Assembly: GCF_016405965.1 (NCBI RefSeq)
Contig: NZ_JAEFCD010000002.1
Span: forward strand, 124,001-188,000
Direction: 5' to 3'
From: Alteromonas sp. IB21
GTDB taxonomy: Bacteria > Pseudomonadota > Gammaproteobacteria > Enterobacterales > Alteromonadaceae
Length of the DNA stretch: 64,000 bases
The first letter of the stretch is position 1, and every line of letters begins with the position of its first letter. Shown here piece by piece: positions 17,998 through 27,311 of this stretch. Position numbers and translations under genes: made by a program. Below the pieces are notes generated by a model that had not been told where the DNA came from, did not search any database, and saw only the letters and a list, made by a program, of their open reading frames with translations.

Positions 17998-18384
17998 CTT
18001 ATTTCCTTTTTATTTGTATTTTTGTCGTACGTTATGAGGCCCTAGAAATCTCAGACCTTTTACTTTCGCCCGCGAGAGTAAAAAGAGAAACAAGGACTTC
18101 TTGCCTTAGTACACCAGAAAATTTATGTAACTTCTATGTATAAATTAGAATCAGTTTATGACACAAATATTAAATAGGCAAAGGGGAGTAACTTTTCTAT
18201 AACAAAGATAAGAAATCCGTGGGTTTAGCACATCGATGACTCTATAAGGCAAACAGCTAGTTTTATTTAAAGCCACTATCTGATACTAATATTCCCAATA
18301 TTATGTATAAACTTAATGAAATTGGAATAGCTCGTTGTTGAAGTGAGTGGTTCCGACGCTCTTAGGTTTTTAAAAGGATTAGTC
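17998..18384. other. Divergent intergenic region with a 12-base inverted repeat
   Basis: Promoter region for the lipoprotein gene (minus) and the M48 gene (plus). Positions 18058-18069 and 18072-18083 form an almost perfect inverted repeat (TTTTACTTTCGC / GCGAGAGTAAAA, one wobble). It is not followed by a T run, so it may be an operator or a 5' mRNA hairpin. No gene seen. Confidence 0.5.
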
Positions 18385-19182
18385 ATGAAATTGAAATTCA
18401 CAGCGTCAGCATTGATTGCAGCGACGCTTACGCTAACTGCTTGTGCAACCTCACCAACAGGCAGAAATCAAGTATTGCTCTTTTCTGAGAGTCAGTTAGC
18501 TCAAATGGGTGACCAAGCTTTCACAGGAATGAAAGAGGAGCTCAAAATTTCGAACAAGTCTGTTCAGAATTCTTACGTAGAATGTGTCGCAAACGCGATT
18601 ACTGCCCAAGTACCTTCTAGCGTTTTCAATGGTCAGTGGGAAGTGGTGGTGTTTGACGATGAACAGGTAAATGCGTTTGCCCTGCCAGGCGGAAAGATTG
18701 GCGTATATACAGGGCTTCTTAACGTTGCAGAAAACCAGCATCAGCTTGCCGCTGTTATCGGTCATGAAGTGGGGCATGTTATTGCAGAGCACGGTAACGA
18801 ACGGATGTCTCAATCAACATTGATAAATATGGGAAGTCAAGCGGTTGGTCAGGTGTTAGCAGCGAACGAAGTGCCTCAATCAGGGCCGATTATGGCTGCC
18901 ATAGGTTTAGGTGTTCAGGTGGGTGTTCAGCTTCCCTTCAGCAGAACTCACGAATCTGAAGCCGATGTTATAGGTCTTCAGCTCATGGCGAAGTCTGGAT
19001 TTGACCCTAGACAATCAGTTAACTTATGGCAAAACATGGATGCAGCGAGTGGTGGCAACCGTCCAATGGAACTGTTATCAACTCACCCTGCTCCACAAAC
19101 CAGAATTGATAACTTGCAAGCTAATATGCCCGACGCCTATGCAGACTATCAAGCCACTGCCTATCGTCCTAACTGCAGATAA
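18385..19182 (+). CDS. M48-family metalloprotease lipoprotein (LoiP-like)
   Basis: A 265-residue zinc endopeptidase anchored as a lipoprotein (LTLTAC, Cys20). The zinc site is HEVGH at residues 127-131, with the third ligand in SEADVIGLQLM. It likely degrades misfolded outer-membrane or periplasmic proteins, as E. coli LoiP does. I place the start at 18385, where AAGGA stands nine bases upstream and the signal peptide begins immediately; the frame extends 14 codons further but without such a site. A strong terminator follows at 19264. Confidence 0.92.
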   Translation: MKLKFTASALIAATLTLTACATSPTGRNQVLLFSESQLAQMGDQAFTGMKEELKISNKSVQNSYVECVANAITAQVPSSVFNGQWEVVVFDDEQVNAFALPGGKIGVYTGLLNVAENQHQLAAVIGHEVGHVIAEHGNERMSQSTLINMGSQAVGQVLAANEVPQSGPIMAAIGLGVQVGVQLPFSRTHESEADVIGLQLMAKSGFDPRQSVNLWQNMDAASGGNRPMELLSTHPAPQTRIDNLQANMPDAYADYQATAYRPNCR

Positions 19183-19263
19183 AATATGGGCGCCAAAATC
19201 GACGTTTTTTGGCTACTAATAAGGCTACAGTAAAAGGCACCAGTATTCCCTTTCCTTAAAGCA

Positions 19264-19294
19264 AAAAAACGCTGCAACATTGCAGCGTTTTTTT
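19264..19294. terminator. Bidirectional intrinsic terminator
   Basis: A long stem (ACGCTGCAA / TTGCAGCGT) flanked by A and T runs on either side lies between the convergent M48 and mscS genes and should stop transcription from both. Confidence 0.9.
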
Positions 19295-19311
19295 GTTTTC
19301 AAAGCTAGTGA

Positions 19312-20154
19312 CTATTCGCCATCTTGCTTGTGAAGATGAACATCCATTTGTGGGAATGGAATAGAAATACCTTCTTTGTCGAAACGAAGTTTGACTTGCT
19401 CAGTAAAATCGAACTTAACCGCCCAGAAATCTGCAGCTTTTACCCAAGGGCGTACTACAAAGTTAACGCTGCTATCTGCTAGTTCAGAAACTGCAACAGT
19501 CGGTGCTGGCTCTGCCAAAATACGCTCATCAGCAGCAACCATTTCTTGCAATACCTGCTTAGCTTTTAACAAGTCGGCGTCGTAACCGATACCAACAACC
19601 ATGTCTACGCGACGAGTATCTTTTGCAGAATAGTTGGTGATGTTACCGCCATAAATATTACCATTTGGTACAATAATCTCTTTATTGTCTGGTGTATTCA
19701 TTGTGGTTGTGAAGATACCAATCTTCTTAATAGAACCCGCCGTACCAGCAGCTTCAACAAAATCGCCTGCTTTAAATGGCTTAAATACTAGAAGCATTAC
19801 ACCAGCCGCGAAATTCTTCAGTGAATCTTGCAGTGATAGGCCAATTGCAAGACCGGCAGCACCCAGTATTGCGACGAGAGACGTAGTGTCTACACCTAGC
19901 TGGTCGAGTGACGCTACAATAACAAACAGCATCAGAATTGCGCTAAGTATGGCTTCTAGGAAGTCTACTAACATGTCATCGTATTTAGATTTAGCCATTA
20001 GGCGTCTAAAAACAGAAAGGATGAGTCCAACTACGATTTTACCGATTACATAAATTGCAATCGCCATTAATATATTGATACCCCAAGGAATGGCGTATTC
20101 GTTTATATATCTTTCAACATCGCTTGCTGAAAAAAGCGAGAGTTTCTCTTCCAT
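19312..20154 (-). CDS. mscS: Small mechanosensitive channel, MscS family
   Basis: A 280-residue inner-membrane channel that releases solutes at hypo-osmotic shock. Three N-terminal helices are followed by the pore helix region (LGAAGLAIGLSLQDSLKNFAAGVMLL) in the standard pattern of alternating Gly/Ala and then the beta domain starting PFKAGDFVEAAG. The length matches E. coli MscS (286). The ATG at 20154 is preferred because AAGGACC precedes it; the longer frame to 20223 has no ribosome site and starts with non-homologous residues. Confidence 0.93.
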   Translation of the reverse strand: MEEKLSLFSASDVERYINEYAIPWGINILMAIAIYVIGKIVVGLILSVFRRLMAKSKYDDMLVDFLEAILSAILMLFVIVASLDQLGVDTTSLVAILGAAGLAIGLSLQDSLKNFAAGVMLLVFKPFKAGDFVEAAGTAGSIKKIGIFTTTMNTPDNKEIIVPNGNIYGGNITNYSAKDTRRVDMVVGIGYDADLLKAKQVLQEMVAADERILAEPAPTVAVSELADSSVNFVVRPWVKAADFWAVKFDFTEQVKLRFDKEGISIPFPQMDVHLHKQDGE

Positions 20155-20606
20155 AATATGGTCCTTGTCATGGTTAGTTGTGATCAACGCAAATACGTTA
20201 GCAGCTATTCGTATTAACACCAATACATAATAGGTTCAAACAGTATAAATTTGCTCTAAAGTCTAAGCTAGATAGGCTATTGATAAAGCGAGACTTATCC
20301 TAAAGTAGCGGTCTGAAGCGTCATTTTTAATAATCTTATAGACTAAAGTTTGAGTATCTTTTTGAATAATTGTCACACACCTGTCACTCATCAAAAGCAT
20401 GATGTTAGTCGAAGCTAAAATGCGCTTTGTTATCTTTCATAAAGATGGAAGTTACCGAGTTTTAAGACAATTTTTTTGATGATTTTTTAGCCACAACGTT
20501 TTAGACTAAAGTCTCATGAAAGTTGGACGTGTTACACTTCTATTTGTAGCCGGCTAACTTTACATGAACGAGCTTTAGCAAACTATGTCACTTAAAGGAT
20601 TAACGC
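20155..20606. other. Divergent intergenic region with repeated ACTAAAGT motifs
   Basis: No gene seen. It contains AGACTAAAGT at 20340-20349 and 20503-20512 (the second extended to the palindrome-like AGACTAAAGTCT) and a related CTCTAAAGTCTAAG near 20254, all in the same orientation. These look like repeated binding sites for one regulator. Confidence 0.45.
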
Positions 20607-20786
20607 ATGTTGCTTCTCACTACCTTATTTTCGGTTGTATTGTGTTTGTTTTTATATTCACTACGCACTGATAAGGGAAAACATACTAAGTACGCAAGAG
20701 CGGATTACCGCCCAGCACCGCAATCGAAGCGAACAACCTCTGTGTTGAAATCGTCTTCTAACGACTCTTCGCCAACGGCAGCGTAG
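20607..20786 (+). CDS. Small single-span membrane protein, unannotated type
   Basis: A 59-residue ORF with AAAGGA seven bases before its ATG. It opens with one hydrophobic helix (LLLTTLFSVVLCLFLYSL), followed by a basic, Ser/Thr/Pro-rich tail of about 38 residues. I recognise no family. The clear ribosome site, membrane segment and the operator-like motifs upstream support a real small gene. The tail should be cytoplasmic by the positive-inside rule (RTDKGKHTKYAR follows the helix). Confidence 0.55.
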   Translation: MLLLTTLFSVVLCLFLYSLRTDKGKHTKYARADYRPAPQSKRTTSVLKSSSNDSSPTAA

Positions 20787-20950
20787 AGTAAAACCGAGTC
20801 AGCGAGTATTAAAAGGCCGCGTGCTGTTGTTGGTGTTATCTGTTATTGAGGTAAATTTGGCCTTAATGTATACACGAAGTCTTCAACAGCATTGCAACCT
20901 GTATCTCCACACACGTATTATACGCGGTAAAACCATACACTTGATTTACT

Positions 20951-21679
20951 ATGCGTATACCTAGAGTCTATTACCCCTACCCTATTTCTTTAGAACAAGA
21001 GTTCGAGTTAACCGAAGATGCAGGGCATCATATCGCCACTGTTTTGCGTATCAAGCCTAATCGCCCAATAGTGCTTTTTAACGGTGATGGCAATGAATAC
21101 AGCGCCCAAATCATCAGCATTCAAAGAAAAAAAGTCATTGTGGAAGCCGATGCTTGCCTTTCATTGGCAAAAGAATCGCCACTTCACCTTCATTTAGGTC
21201 AGGGCGTTTCAAAGGGCGATAGAATGGACACTGTGTTACAAAAGGGTGTGGAACTTGGGGTGTCTGAAATTACACCTATCATCACCGAGCGCTGCACCGT
21301 CAAGCTCGACGAGTCGCGCTGGGAAAAGAAAATTCAGCAATGGGAAAAGATCATTATCGGCGCGTGTGAACAAAGCGGCCGCAACGTTATTCCAACGCTT
21401 AATGCGCCAGTAAGGCTAAACCAGTGGCTGTCATCATCGACAAGCACAACTAGGCTTGTACTTGCTCCAGGGGCAGAGCAAAGCCTAGCCAGACAACCCT
21501 ACAACACCCAGGGTTTTCGTTTATTGATCGGTCCTGAAGGCGGTTTATCCGAATCAGAAATACATATTGCAAATGAAAACGGCTATCAGTCGGTAAGCTT
21601 GGGTCCTCGGATATTGCGAACGGAAACCGCAGCAATTACCAGCCTAAGTATACTTCAAGCGCAGCATGGCGATTTTTAG
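20951..21679 (+). CDS. rsmE: 16S rRNA m3U1498 methyltransferase
   Basis: A SPOUT-class enzyme of 242 residues that methylates N3 of U1498 in 16S rRNA with S-adenosylmethionine. An N-terminal PUA-like domain (MRIPRVYYPYPISLEQEFEL) binds RNA. The C-terminal knot shows LLIGPEGGLSESEI and LGPRILRTETA, the cofactor-binding loops. It is followed by gshB, a conserved order in gammaproteobacteria. Confidence 0.96.
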   Translation: MRIPRVYYPYPISLEQEFELTEDAGHHIATVLRIKPNRPIVLFNGDGNEYSAQIISIQRKKVIVEADACLSLAKESPLHLHLGQGVSKGDRMDTVLQKGVELGVSEITPIITERCTVKLDESRWEKKIQQWEKIIIGACEQSGRNVIPTLNAPVRLNQWLSSSTSTTRLVLAPGAEQSLARQPYNTQGFRLLIGPEGGLSESEIHIANENGYQSVSLGPRILRTETAAITSLSILQAQHGDF

Positions 21680-21794
21680 CGCCGCTACCTTAAAACGTGG
21701 TTAGCTTGAAGAATTTAAGCTGTGCCCCAATATAACGCGATAAGAAGATAATCCATCTTTGATGGGATGTTAAAATTATTCAAGGTGAGAAACT

Positions 21795-22745
21795 ATGCAA
21801 TATACCGTTGGCGTAATCATGGACCCCATTGAGAGCATTAAGCCACATAAAGACACAAGCTTTGCAATGATGCTTGAAGCTCAGCGCCGCGGTGCAAAAG
21901 TTGTCTATTTTGAGCTAAAAGACTTGTACTTGGATAACGGTAAGCCTATGGGGCTAGGTAAGACCGTATCAGTAAAAGATCAAGCAACAGAATTTTATAC
22001 TGTTGAGGATGAATTTACTGTTCACTTAGGGGATATCGATGTATTGCTAATGCGCAAAGACCCTCCTTTTGACAGTGAGTTTCTCTATGCCACTCAAATA
22101 CTTTCGCTCGCTCAAGATGAAGGCGCGCTCGTGGTTAATAATCCGCAGGCGCTGCGTGATTACAACGAAAAGCTATTTACGTCCTACTTTCCAGAACATA
22201 TTCCTCATACATTGGTTTCAAACAATCAAACCTTGATCCGCGAGTTTCACGCTAAGCACCAGGATATTATCTGTAAGCCATTGGACGGTATGGGCGGTGC
22301 CTCTATCTTCAGAATTAAACCTGACGGCAACAATTTGGGCGTTGTCATTGAAACGTTAACCAAGTTGGGCACGCGCTACATGATGGTCCAAGAGTATTTG
22401 CCAGAAATAAAAGATGGCGATAAGCGTGTACTAATTGTTGATGGCGAGGTCATGCCCTATTGCTTGGCACGCCTACCAACTAAAGGCGAGACCCGAGGTA
22501 ATTTGGCTGCCGGAGGTACAGGTCGCCCGCAGCCTATTTCAGCGTCTGACAGAGCGCTCGCTGAGGCCATAGCGCCTACGCTAAAAGAAAACAATATTCT
22601 TTTTGTGGGTCTTGATGTTATTGGGAATAAAATTACCGAAATAAACATTACCAGCCCAACGTGCGTAAGAGAAATAGAGGCGGCTTACGACATTAATATA
22701 ATTGGTGCGCTGTTTGATGCGATTGAAAAGCGCCTCACGAAGTAA
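21795..22745 (+). CDS. gshB: Glutathione synthetase
   Basis: An ATP-grasp ligase of 316 residues that adds glycine to gamma-glutamylcysteine. The N-terminus MQYTVGVIMDPIESIKPHKD and the motifs KPLDGMGGASIFR, RVLIVDGEVMPYCLAR and INITSPTCVREIE are those of GshB. The product is the cofactor of the glutaredoxin fusion and formaldehyde dehydrogenase elsewhere in this window. AAGGTGAG precedes the ATG. Confidence 0.97.
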   Translation: MQYTVGVIMDPIESIKPHKDTSFAMMLEAQRRGAKVVYFELKDLYLDNGKPMGLGKTVSVKDQATEFYTVEDEFTVHLGDIDVLLMRKDPPFDSEFLYATQILSLAQDEGALVVNNPQALRDYNEKLFTSYFPEHIPHTLVSNNQTLIREFHAKHQDIICKPLDGMGGASIFRIKPDGNNLGVVIETLTKLGTRYMMVQEYLPEIKDGDKRVLIVDGEVMPYCLARLPTKGETRGNLAAGGTGRPQPISASDRALAEAIAPTLKENNILFVGLDVIGNKITEINITSPTCVREIEAAYDINIIGALFDAIEKRLTK

Positions 22746-22752
22746 TGATCAA

Positions 22753-22775
22753 AAGGCTCAACACCATTGAGCCTT
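22753..22775 (+). other. Stem-loop after gshB
   Basis: AAGGCTCAA pairs with TTGAGCCTT around loop CACCA. There is no T run, so it may stabilise the gshB mRNA end or pause transcription rather than terminate it. Confidence 0.45.
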
Positions 22776-22857
22776 ACACTGACTATACAATGAATAATGA
22801 GTTAGATAAGGCCTGCACACCATCAACTCGCAGTCCAATAGAAGTGAAAGAAAACCT

Positions 22858-23424
22858 ATGACGGAATTGAAAAGCTTACAGAACCACTTTTTAGTCGCAA
22901 TGCCGAGTTTGGACGATCCGTACTTTTCCCGATCACTCATTTATGTTTGTGAGCATAATGCTGACGGTGCAATGGGTATTGTAGTAAATCAGCCTTCCAC
23001 AATGAACGTAAAGCAACTTTTAGAACAGACTGATAAAGACCTCAATGTGTCTGACGATAAAGCCGAGCAGATAGTGCTAGCTGGCGGTCCGGTCAGTCAA
23101 GAGCGCGGATTTGTGCTGCATTCGTCGCAAAAAGCATGGGCGTCGAGTCTCAAGCTTGCACCCGGCATAATGGTTACCACATCGAAAGATATACTTACTG
23201 CAATTGCCAATGACGAAGGGCCAACGGACGTGCTTATCGCCCTGGGCTATGCAGGTTGGACAGCAGGACAGCTTGAAAAAGAAATGCAAGCGAACGCGTG
23301 GCTGACATTCGAGGCCGATGAAGACATTTTGTTTAACACGCCCATGCACAAAAAGTGGCAGGCGACGGTTAATAAACTCGGGGTTGACGTTTGGCAGCTT
23401 GCACCAGGGGCCGGACATGCCTGA
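22858..23424 (+). CDS. yqgE: YqgE/AlgH family protein
   Basis: A 188-residue member of the UPF0301/DUF179 family, recognised by [33 protein letters not shown] and the [13 protein letters not shown] segment. The molecular function remains unclear; Pseudomonas AlgH has been linked to alginate regulation. The stop codon overlaps the start of ruvX by 8 bases, as in many gammaproteobacteria. Confidence 0.94.
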   Translation: MTELKSLQNHFLVAMPSLDDPYFSRSLIYVCEHNADGAMGIVVNQPSTMNVKQLLEQTDKDLNVSDDKAEQIVLAGGPVSQERGFVLHSSQKAWASSLKLAPGIMVTTSKDILTAIANDEGPTDVLIALGYAGWTAGQLEKEMQANAWLTFEADEDILFNTPMHKKWQATVNKLGVDVWQLAPGAGHA

Positions 23425-23848
23425 ACTAGGTAGTCGTACAGTACTTGCATTTGATTTTGGTACTAAAAGCATTGGCGTGGCGGTAGGGCAAGAAATTACC
23501 GGCACCGCTTCTCCTTTAGCCGCGTTGAAAGCCCGAGACGGCATTCCAGACTGGACGGTTATTGAGAAACTCTACGAGGAATGGCAGCCTGATGTTGTCG
23601 TAGTGGGATTACCGCTTAATATGGATGGGACCGAGCAAGAAATGACCCAGCGAGCGCGCAAGTTTGCCAACCGATTGCATGGGCGATTTCGTGTTGCGGT
23701 AGAGACCTGTGATGAGCGCCTTACTACCACCGATGCCAAATCCATGCTATTTGAGCTAGGCGGCTATAAGAAATTGACCAAAGATAAGGTAGATAGTGTG
23801 TCTGCTTGTGTTATTTTTGCCAGTTGGAGTGAAAGCCAGTATGGCTAA
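23417..23848 (+). CDS. ruvX: YqgF/RuvX pre-16S rRNA nuclease
   Basis: A 143-residue RNase H-fold protein also called YqgF, involved in 5' processing of pre-16S rRNA and earlier proposed as a Holliday junction resolvase. Catalytic acidic positions occur in [15 protein letters not shown] and CDERLTT, with [13 protein letters not shown] between. I use the ATG at 23417, which overlaps yqgE; the longer frame starting at 23318 lies fully inside yqgE and lacks family similarity. Confidence 0.94.
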   Translation: MPELGSRTVLAFDFGTKSIGVAVGQEITGTASPLAALKARDGIPDWTVIEKLYEEWQPDVVVVGLPLNMDGTEQEMTQRARKFANRLHGRFRVAVETCDERLTTTDAKSMLFELGGYKKLTKDKVDSVSACVIFASWSESQYG

Positions 23849-23927
23849 GGCTATTGAGAAAGTTGTGCCTTTTCTTCGACCCAGCATAACAACGTGGCAC
23901 TTCACATAAAAAATTATTGAGCTAACG

Positions 23928-24254
23928 TTATTCTGGGCGGTTTCCTTCGTTACACTGCCAACATAGCTCAAATGCGCTACCGTTTTCCTCTCCACACTGC
24001 GTGCAAAGCCAGTCTTCTCTGGCACTCGCTGCTTTATTTGCGTTGTTTATTAACGCTTCAACCACTTGAGAGGCTCTGCCATACCAACTCTCATCAACAA
24101 GCCATACTTCTTGTTGTGAGTCTTGCCAGGGCAACTCACCAATGGCGCCGCTAGCGAACTCGTTTTTTACCATATAAGGTATCGTTAGGGCGTCTAATTC
24201 ACTGCGAACGGCTTGCATTTCAAAGGCATCTTGCGAAGTGAAAAGTTTTTTCAA
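23928..24254 (-). CDS. DUF2007-type protein with C-terminal zinc ribbon
   Basis: A 108-residue cytosolic protein. Residues 1-70 (MKKLFTSQDAFEMQAVRSEL...) fit the DUF2007 putative signal-transducing fold, similar to PII-like ferredoxin folds. Residues 84-102 (CTQCGEENGSAFELCWQC) form a CxxC-x11-CxxC zinc ribbon. No function is known. It is convergent with ruvX and lies downstream of the pilTU terminator. Confidence 0.75.
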   Translation of the reverse strand: MKKLFTSQDAFEMQAVRSELDALTIPYMVKNEFASGAIGELPWQDSQQEVWLVDESWYGRASQVVEALINNANKAASAREDWLCTQCGEENGSAFELCWQCNEGNRPE

Positions 24255-24275
24255 AAGCTATCCTTATTCAGATCC

Positions 24276-24301
24276 AAAAGCAGCCACTGTGGGCTGCTTT
24301 T
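24276..24301 (-). terminator. Probable terminator after pilU
   Basis: AAAAGCAGCC and GGCTGCTTTT pair around ACTGTG; on the minus strand the stem ends in four T residues. It lies 80 bases after the pilU stop. Confidence 0.65.
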
Positions 24302-24382
24302 GTCATCTATCCTGTCTACTGAAATTAACAGACCACAAAAAATAAAGACCTGCAATATGTCTAAATTCAACTAAATCGCTTT

Positions 24383-25495
24383 CTAATCGTCCATATCAAT
24401 GGACACGTTAGACAACGTGCCCAAACTAGATCCATCGCTAGTATCAAGCTTAATCATTAAGCGTAAGTCGTTAGGCGAGTCAGCATGGTGTAGCGCTTGA
24501 TCCATATCGATCTTGCCCGCTTTGTAAAGATCATAAAGGGCCATATCAAAGCTCTGCATGCCCTGCTCTTTGCCCTTCTTCATCGCTTCTTTTAACGCAC
24601 CAATTTCATTTCGCTGAATGAGGTCGCGCACTAGTGGTGAATTTAACAGTATTTCAATTGCAGCTACCCGGCCTTTACCATCCGGAGTAGGAACAAGCTG
24701 CTGGGCAACAATAGCCCGAATGTTTAGGCTTAAATCGAAGCGCAGCTTGTCGTGCTGATCTTTAGGCGCTAAATGCATAATACGTTCTATGGCTTGGTTT
24801 GCATTGTTAGCGTGCAATGTTGCCACACACAAATGCCCCGTATCGGCAAACGACATGGCGTATTCCATGGTTTCCATAGAACGAATCTCACCAATGAGAA
24901 TGACATCTGGCGCCTGACGTAGCGAGCTCTTGAGAGCATCGTCAAAAGATTGAGTATCAATACCCACTTCACGCTGAGTAATAACGCAGTTTTTGTGCTC
25001 ATGCACAAATTCAATAGGGTCTTCGATAGTTAATATATGACCATGAGAGTTTTCATTTCTATGACCAATAAGCGCAGCAAGCGAGGTTGATTTACCCGTT
25101 CCGGTTCCACCCACAAAAAGAACCAGACCGCGTTTGGACATAATGATTTCTTTCAATACTCGCGGCAGACCTAAATCATCCGCTTTGGGTATCTGAGTAA
25201 CAATTCGACGAATGACCATGCCCGCTTGGTCTCGCTGCCAAAACGCCGAGCAACGAAAGCGGCCAATTCCCTCTCGCACTATCGCGAAGTTACATTCCTT
25301 CGAGGTATGGAATTCATTTTGCTGCTTTTCGGTCATGGCTTCATGAACAAGCGCTAATGAGGCGTCCTCAGAAGTCGCAGTTTCAGTGACAGGCGTAAGC
25401 TTACCGTTTATCTTGGCGCTAACAGGAAACCCTGCGGTAATGAACAAGTCCGACGCATTGGTGTCGACCATTTTTTGTAATAGTGAATCTAACAT
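24383..25495 (-). CDS. pilU: Type IV pilus twitching ATPase PilU
   Basis: A hexameric AAA+ retraction ATPase of 370 residues that works with PilT in pilus retraction. Walker A is GGTGTGKST, followed by the Asp box DPIEFVHE, Walker B and the His-box region TGHLCVATLHANNANQ. The C-terminal extension beyond PilT length (DMDQALHHADSPNDLRLMIK) is typical of PilU. It starts 8 bases after pilT ends, so both form one operon. Confidence 0.96.
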   Translation of the reverse strand: MLDSLLQKMVDTNASDLFITAGFPVSAKINGKLTPVTETATSEDASLALVHEAMTEKQQNEFHTSKECNFAIVREGIGRFRCSAFWQRDQAGMVIRRIVTQIPKADDLGLPRVLKEIIMSKRGLVLFVGGTGTGKSTSLAALIGHRNENSHGHILTIEDPIEFVHEHKNCVITQREVGIDTQSFDDALKSSLRQAPDVILIGEIRSMETMEYAMSFADTGHLCVATLHANNANQAIERIMHLAPKDQHDKLRFDLSLNIRAIVAQQLVPTPDGKGRVAAIEILLNSPLVRDLIQRNEIGALKEAMKKGKEQGMQSFDMALYDLYKAGKIDMDQALHHADSPNDLRLMIKLDTSDGSSLGTLSNVSIDMDD

Positions 25496-25503
25496 ATCGG
25501 CCT

Positions 25504-26547
25504 CTAAAAGTTGTTCATCGACTGTTTATCCACCGACTTAGCCGCCGCATCTTGTTTAGTAATCACCCCCATGGCCACTAAACGCTGTAAGCACTGATCC
25601 ATCGTTTGCATACCATGTGCCTGACCCGTTTGAATGACAGAGTACATTTGCGGCACCTTATCTTCACGAATAAGATTACGAATAGCTGGGATACCTACCA
25701 TAATCTCATGGGCTGCTATTCGACCTCCCCCGACTTTCTTCAGCAGGGTTTGAGATATTACTGCGCGCAGCGACTCTGAGAGCATGGAGCGCACCATGGC
25801 CTTTTCTTCGGCTGGGAATACATCGATAATACGGTCGATAGTCTTTGGCGCAGAGTTAGTGTGAAGCGTTCCAAACACCAAGTGACCGGTTTCCGCAGCT
25901 GAAATAGCAAGGCGTATAGTTTCGAGGTCACGTAGCTCGCCCACTAGAATAACATCAGGGTCTTCACGAAGTGCAGAGCGCAACGCATTGTTAAACGAAT
26001 GGGTATCGCGGTGCACCTCGCGCTGGTTTACCAAGCAAAGCTTGTTTTCATGAACGAATTCGATGGGATCTTCAATGGTGAGAATGTGCTCACGCTTGTG
26101 CGTGTTGATATGATCGACCATTGCTGCAAGCGTGGTACTTTTACCCGAGCCTGTTGCTCCCGTTACCAGTACAATTCCCGTAGGTTGGTTTATTATATCT
26201 TTAAAAATTTCAGGTGCGCCTAAATCGTCTAGCGTCAATACCTTGCTGGGAATGGTACGCAGTACAGCGGCAGCACCGCGATTTTGAACGAATGCATTTA
26301 CACGAAAGCGCGACAGACCATTTACTTCGAAAGAAAAATCGGTTTCTAGATTTTCTTCGTATTCTTTGCGCTGCATGTCATTCATAATCTCATAAATGAG
26401 ACTGTGCACTTGCTTGTGGTCGAGAGCAGGCACATTCAGTTTACGCATCTCGCCATCTACACGAATAATTGGTGGTAAGCCTGCTGATAAGTGTAAATCT
26501 GAGGCGTTATTCTTAACACTGAAAGCCAAAAGTTCGGTAATATCCAC
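25504..26547 (-). CDS. pilT: Type IV pilus retraction ATPase PilT
   Basis: The main retraction motor of type IV pili, 347 residues. It contains NNASDLHLSAGLPP, Walker A GATGSGKST, EDPIEFVHE and TGHLVFGTLHTNSA. I set the start at a GTG (26547), with GGAGAA eight bases upstream, because the protein then begins MDITELLAFS as PilT does elsewhere; the frame runs 11 codons further without homology. Its start lies only 27 bases from the divergent yggS start. Confidence 0.96.
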   Translation of the reverse strand: MDITELLAFSVKNNASDLHLSAGLPPIIRVDGEMRKLNVPALDHKQVHSLIYEIMNDMQRKEYEENLETDFSFEVNGLSRFRVNAFVQNRGAAAVLRTIPSKVLTLDDLGAPEIFKDIINQPTGIVLVTGATGSGKSTTLAAMVDHINTHKREHILTIEDPIEFVHENKLCLVNQREVHRDTHSFNNALRSALREDPDVILVGELRDLETIRLAISAAETGHLVFGTLHTNSAPKTIDRIIDVFPAEEKAMVRSMLSESLRAVISQTLLKKVGGGRIAAHEIMVGIPAIRNLIREDKVPQMYSVIQTGQAHGMQTMDQCLQRLVAMGVITKQDAAAKSVDKQSMNNF

Positions 26548-26574
26548 AACCACTTCTCCAAAACAAGGTGAATA

Positions 26575-27261
26575 ATGCAAACAATAGCAGAAAGACTAAA
26601 TTCCGCACTAAAAGGAATAGACCAAGCCGCTACCAGTGCACATCGTCCACCAAATTCCGTTAAATTGCTAGCGGTTAGCAAAACAAAACCCGTATCAGAT
26701 ATCATGGAAGCGTATGAAGCGGGACAACGAATGTTCGGTGAAAACTACGTACAGGAAGGTGTTGAAAAGGTTCAAGAACTTTCGCATCTCAGTGATCTGG
26801 AATGGCATATGATTGGCCCAATTCAATCAAACAAAACTAAAATCGTTGCTGAGCATTTCGATTGGGTTCAGTCCGTCGACAGAGAAAAAATTGCCCGTCG
26901 CTTAAATGACCAACGACCTGATACAATGCCGCCGCTCAATGTGTGTATTCAGGTGAATATTGATGATGAAGACAGCAAATCAGGGGTCGCATTAAGCGAA
27001 TTAGACGCACTCGTAACGCTCATAGAATCGCAGGAACGCCTAATTTTGCGTGGATTGATGGCCATTCCCAAAGCCAACCCGAGTGAAGAGCAGCAGCATA
27101 AGTCGCTTGCCAAACTTAAAGAATTATTCGACCACTACCATACATCACTGAGCAATTTTGATACCCTATCCGTAGGAATGAGTAGTGATATGGCAGAAGC
27201 GATTCAGCACGGGTCGACGATGGTGCGCGTAGGTACCGCTATTTTCGGCAAACGAAATTAG
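26575..27261 (+). CDS. yggS: YggS-family pyridoxal-phosphate homeostasis protein
   Basis: A 228-residue PLP carrier with a TIM-barrel fold like the N-terminal domain of alanine racemase. PLP Lys is in LLAVSKTKPVSDI; other family motifs are FGENYVQEGVEK, WHMIGPIQSNKTK and LSVGMSSDMAEAIQHGSTMVRVG. Divergent from pilT and followed by proC and yggT, the order found across gammaproteobacteria. AAGGTG precedes the ATG. Confidence 0.96.
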   Translation: MQTIAERLNSALKGIDQAATSAHRPPNSVKLLAVSKTKPVSDIMEAYEAGQRMFGENYVQEGVEKVQELSHLSDLEWHMIGPIQSNKTKIVAEHFDWVQSVDREKIARRLNDQRPDTMPPLNVCIQVNIDDEDSKSGVALSELDALVTLIESQERLILRGLMAIPKANPSEEQQHKSLAKLKELFDHYHTSLSNFDTLSVGMSSDMAEAIQHGSTMVRVGTAIFGKRN

Positions 27262-27311
27262 GTCGACACCTCACTACACAGACTTAAACGAAACTAATTA
27301 ATAGGATTTAC

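Noticed and set aside
18130-18175. A Pho-box-like sequence upstream of the choice-of-anchor-I gene
   Set aside because: One half matches but the second half has only three of seven bases and the spacing is one short.
23077-23544. A 155-codon minus-strand frame
   Set aside because: Antisense to yqgE and ruvX, both well supported.
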